Shown here: one piece after another, positions 4,004-6,223 of the stretch
Layout: every line of letters starts with the position of its first letter
How positions within the stretch are numbered: position 1 is the first letter of the stretch
Assembly (NCBI GenBank): GCA_023389545.1
Contig: JAEWEI010000205.1
Span: forward strand, 1-6,223
Length of the DNA stretch: 6,223 nt
Reading direction: 5' to 3'
Origin: Actinomycetes bacterium
Lineage (GTDB): Bacteria; Actinomycetota; Actinomycetes; Actinomycetales; Cellulomonadaceae
Position numbers and translations under genes: made by a program
Notes under the pieces: model-generated
Told to the model about the DNA's origin: nothing
What the model saw: only the letters and a program-made list of their open reading frames with translations
Databases searched by the model: none

Positions 4004-5413
4004 ATGAAGTCCCTGACCACCGAGTCCGCCTCGTGTGTCGACGAGGCCGCGGCGTCTGAGCACCTCCCGCTGCTCCCCGTCGTCGGGGCCTCGACCCAGG
4101 TGCCGCTGATCGACGGGACCACGCGCACCTACGCGAACCTGGACTACGCCGCGAGCGCCCCGGCGTTGGAGGCGGTCGCCGCGCGCGTCACCGAGGTGCT
4201 GCCGCTGTACGCCTCCGTGCACCGGGGCGCCGGGTACCTGTCGCAGGTGTCGACGGCCCTGTACGAGGCGTCGCGGCAGGCGGTGGGCCGGTTCGTCGGG
4301 GCCCGCGAGGACGACGTCACGATCATCACGCGCAACACCACCGACTCCCTCAACCTGCTGGCGGGCGTCGTCCCGGCGGCCGCTGACGGCGCTCCCGGCC
4401 GGGTGCTCGTGCTCGACTCGGAGCACCACGCCAACCTGCTGCCGTGGGCGCATGGCGCCGGGCGCGAGGCGACGGTGCTGGCCATCGCCGCGACAGTCGC
4501 CGGCACGCTCGACGTGCTCGCCACGGAGCTCGCGGCCCGTCCGTACGCCCTGGTGGCGGTCACCGGCGCGTCGAACGTCACCGGTGAGGCGCTGCCCTTG
4601 GAGGACGTGGTGCGGATCTCGCACGCCGCCGGGGCCCGGGTGGCGGTGGACGGCGCCCAGCTCGTCCCGCACCGCCGGTTCTCCCTCGCGGACACCGGGG
4701 TCGACTACGTCGCGTTCTCCGGGCACAAGGCGTACGCGCCGTTCGGCGCCGGGGTGCTCGTCGGGCGGCGCGACTGGCTGGACAGTGGCACTCCGTACCT
4801 CGCAGGGGGAGGCGCGGTGCGCGACGTCCGGGCAGATCGCACGCTGTGGCAGCCGGCGCCTGCCCGGCACGAGGCAGGCTCGCCGAACGTCATCGGCGCC
4901 GTCGCCCTCGCGGAGGCGTGCGACGCGCTCGCCGCCCTGCCCGACGGCGCGCTCGCAGCCCACGAGGAGGTGCTGCGCCGGCGGCTCGTCGAGGGCCTCG
5001 ACGCGCTCGACGGGGTGGACGTGGTGCGCATCTGGCCGGACTCCCAGGACCCGGTGGGCGTGGTGACCTTCACCGTCGCCGGACACGACCCTGGGCTGGT
5101 CGCCGCCTACCTGGCGGCCGAGTACGGCATCGGCGTCCGGGACGGGCGGTTCTGCGCGCACCCGCTGCTCTCGCGCCTCGGCGCGTCCTCGGGCGCCATC
5201 CGCGCGTCGGTGGGCGTCGGCACGCCGGGCGAGGCGGTGGACCGGCTCATCGCCGGGCTGGCTGCCTACCTCACGGCGGGGCCGCGCGGCCGCTACGAGG
5301 TGGTCGACGGCTGCTGGACGGTGGTGGACGACACCCGCCCGCTGCTGGCCGTGCACGGCCTCGACTCCCTGGCCGCCACCGCGGCGCAGGCCTGCGGGCC
5401 CGCGATCGACTGA
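4004..5413 (+). CDS. Cysteine desulfurase-like class V aminotransferase (SufS-type)
   Basis: A 469-residue fold-type I PLP enzyme expected to remove sulfur (or selenium) from cysteine, leaving alanine and an enzyme-bound persulfide. Family marks in order are NLDYAASAP (45-53), NTTDSLN (111-117), SEHHANLLPW (139-148; the His stacks on PLP), VTGASNVTGE (186-195), VAVDGAQ (213-219; Asp216 binds the pyridine N), FSGHKAYAPFGAG (238-250; Schiff-base Lys242), HEAGSPN (289-295) and RDGRFCAHPLL (379-389). Cys384 in this last context matches the group II (SufS/CsdA) catalytic cysteine. The protein is longer than the usual ~400-420 residues, with about 40 extra N-terminal residues and a 45-residue tail (425-469) that holds two more cysteines (C437, C464). 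ATG 4004 follows GGAGGAG; the upstream open frame to 3857 is the riboswitch and is not coding. No suf genes are adjacent, and the SAM-IV switch ties it to methionine/SAM status rather than to Fe-S cluster assembly. The exact substrate is open. Confidence 0.88.
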   Translation: MKSLTTESASCVDEAAASEHLPLLPVVGASTQVPLIDGTTRTYANLDYAASAPALEAVAARVTEVLPLYASVHRGAGYLSQVSTALYEASRQAVGRFVGAREDDVTIITRNTTDSLNLLAGVVPAAADGAPGRVLVLDSEHHANLLPWAHGAGREATVLAIAATVAGTLDVLATELAARPYALVAVTGASNVTGEALPLEDVVRISHAAGARVAVDGAQLVPHRRFSLADTGVDYVAFSGHKAYAPFGAGVLVGRRDWLDSGTPYLAGGGAVRDVRADRTLWQPAPARHEAGSPNVIGAVALAEACDALAALPDGALAAHEEVLRRRLVEGLDALDGVDVVRIWPDSQDPVGVVTFTVAGHDPGLVAAYLAAEYGIGVRDGRFCAHPLLSRLGASSGAIRASVGVGTPGEAVDRLIAGLAAYLTAGPRGRYEVVDGCWTVVDDTRPLLAVHGLDSLAATAAQACGPAID

Positions 5414-5442
5414 GCGCGCCCCAGCCCGGCGGCTGGTAGCTC
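5412..5442. terminator. Hairpin between convergent genes, possible two-way terminator
   Basis: CCAGCC (5421-5426) pairs with GGCTGG (5431-5436) around a CGGC loop, and GAGC (5412-5415) can pair with GCTC (5439-5442) outside it. It fills the 32-bp gap between the desulfurase-like gene and the convergent glycosyltransferase gene. There is no T-run. Confidence 0.45.
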
Positions 5443-5445
5443 AGG

Positions 5446-6138
5446 TCAGCGGGGGAAGGTCGCCAGCAGGTAGCCCGCGTAGCCACCGGGGGTCCGGCCG
5501 ACGGTCCGCCCAGACGTCACCACATCCGTCGCCTCGGAGGCGCGCACCACGACGCGCGGGTCGGCGCGCAGCCGCTCGACGAGGTCCACGTCCTCATGCT
5601 CGACGAGCGGGGCGAAACCGCCGGCCCTCAGGTAGGCGTCGGCCCGGACGCCCAGGTTGGCGCCGTGCACGTGGCCGTTGGGCCGCCCCGGGACCCGGGT
5701 GGCCTGCCATGCGGTGAGCTGCCGCTCGGAGAGGTCGCGCGGGTCGGGCCGGACGGTCCCCAGGATGAGGTCGGCGCCTGCGTCGGCCAACGTGTGCTGA
5801 GCGCGCAGCCAGTGGGCGGGGACCACTGTGTCCGCGTCGGTGCAGGCGATCCACACCGTGGCCGGATCGTCGTCATGGAGGGCTAGGCCGGCGCGGATCC
5901 CCGCGGCGCGCGCCGCCCCGACGGCCCGCTCCGTCACCTCGAGGACGTGCGCGTCGGAGGCCGCCGCCACCTGCGCGGAGCCGTCGTGGCAGTCGTCGAG
6001 CACCACGACCACATCGACGGGCAGGTCCACGTTGGCGCGCGCCACAGTGAGCGCCGCGAGGCACTCGGGCAGCAGCGCCTCCTCGTCATGCACCGGCACC
6101 GCGACCACCATCCGGCTGAGCGGTCGCCGCGGCCTCAC
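5446..6138 (-). CDS. Family 2 glycosyltransferase
   Basis: A 230-residue GT-A fold enzyme that probably transfers a sugar from a nucleotide-sugar donor; the acceptor is unknown. It begins with VVAVPVHDEEALLPECLAAL (11-30), the standard GT2 opening strand and helix. VVVVLDDCHDGSA (43-55) is the nucleotide-binding part, CTDADT (99-104) the DXD-type metal site, HGANLGVRADAYLRAGGF (148-165) the acceptor-side segment and EHEDVDL (170-176) the ED motif near the catalytic base. There is no membrane segment, so it is likely cytosolic. GTG at 6138 is preferred because it overlaps the upstream stop codon by 4 bp (GTGA) and has GAGGG about 10 nt upstream. An ATG at 6111 would leave only nine residues fewer. 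Short GT2 proteins like this often occur with PIG-L deacetylase and methyltransferase genes in actinomycetes; only the end of the upstream gene is in view. Confidence 0.88.
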   Translation of the reverse strand: MRPRRPLSRMVVAVPVHDEEALLPECLAALTVARANVDLPVDVVVVLDDCHDGSAQVAAASDAHVLEVTERAVGAARAAGIRAGLALHDDDPATVWIACTDADTVVPAHWLRAQHTLADAGADLILGTVRPDPRDLSERQLTAWQATRVPGRPNGHVHGANLGVRADAYLRAGGFAPLVEHEDVDLVERLRADPRVVVRASEATDVVTSGRTVGRTPGGYAGYLLATFPR

Positions 6139-6223
6139 GGCGCCAATCCCTCGCGCTGCGCCACCGAGGCGCCATCGGCGCTCCACACGTCCAGCGCCAG
6201 GTCCGCGTCGCGGTACGTCGACA
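6135..6223 (-). CDS. C-terminal end of the gene upstream of the glycosyltransferase (partial)
   Basis: On the minus strand an open frame enters from the window edge and ends at TGA (6137-6135) after 28 residues, ending SVAQREGLAP. The stop overlaps the GTG start of the glycosyltransferase, so the two genes form one operon. The ending (acidic 'YRDADLALDVW', then SVA.REGL) reminds me of the C-terminus of NodS-like SAM-dependent methyltransferases that accompany PIG-L and GT2 genes. That is recollection from a very short stretch and is uncertain. Confidence 0.5.
   Translation of the reverse strand, partial: STYRDADLALDVWSADGASVAQREGLAP

Noticed and set aside
3391..4128. Long upstream extension of the rhodanese frame (to 4128)
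   Set aside because: It would translate both SAM riboswitches and run antisense through the desulfurase start; the ATG at 3390 with ATGA coupling explains the domain fully.
3851..5356. 501-codon minus-strand ORF antisense to the desulfurase-like gene
   Set aside because: His/Arg/Gly/Val-rich shadow of the real gene with no recognisable domain; it also crosses the SAM-IV aptamer.

Overview
The window is very GC-rich with densely packed genes, overlapping start and stop codons and GTG starts. Together with its SAM-IV riboswitch and an actinobacterial-type initiator tRNA, this points to an actinomycete, probably Micrococcales (Cellulomonas-like); the genus is an inference.

Layout. Positions 1-171 hold the 3' end of a membrane-protein gene, possibly a signal peptidase I. 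It is followed by a small exported protein with a SipW-type signal peptide (252-749). A perfect 17-bp hairpin (791-827) separates these from a minus-strand initiator tRNA-Met (835-908). From about 977 to 5413 the window is a sulfur-metabolism region. On the plus strand a -35/-10 pair drives what looks like a leaderless Cys-Cys leader peptide (1011-1037), followed by a hairpin that can mask the ribosome site of a small LLM-flavoprotein-like gene (1114-1716). That gene converges on, and overlaps by 17 bp, a minus-strand operon running from 3620 down to 1700: DUF1737 protein, rhodanese-like protein and metZ, each joined to the next by a 4-bp ATGA or GTGA overlap. Upstream of this operon, on the minus strand, is a SAM-I (S-box) riboswitch whose closing helix runs into the Shine-Dalgarno sequence. 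In the same intergenic gap, facing the other way, is a SAM-IV riboswitch that precedes a SufS-like cysteine desulfurase gene (4004-5413). The right end carries a family 2 glycosyltransferase (5446-6138, minus) and the last codons of the gene upstream of it.

How the genes fit together. MetZ makes homocysteine from an activated homoserine and sulfide. The rhodanese-like protein and the desulfurase-like enzyme handle sulfane sulfur and cysteine sulfur. Each of the three transcription units appears to be controlled by its own RNA device: one reads cysteine through translation of Cys codons, and two read S-adenosylmethionine through structurally different aptamers. This grouping of three RNA sensors of sulfur status within about 3 kb, including two SAM riboswitch classes back to back, is the most notable feature. 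No mobile element or CRISPR array was seen.
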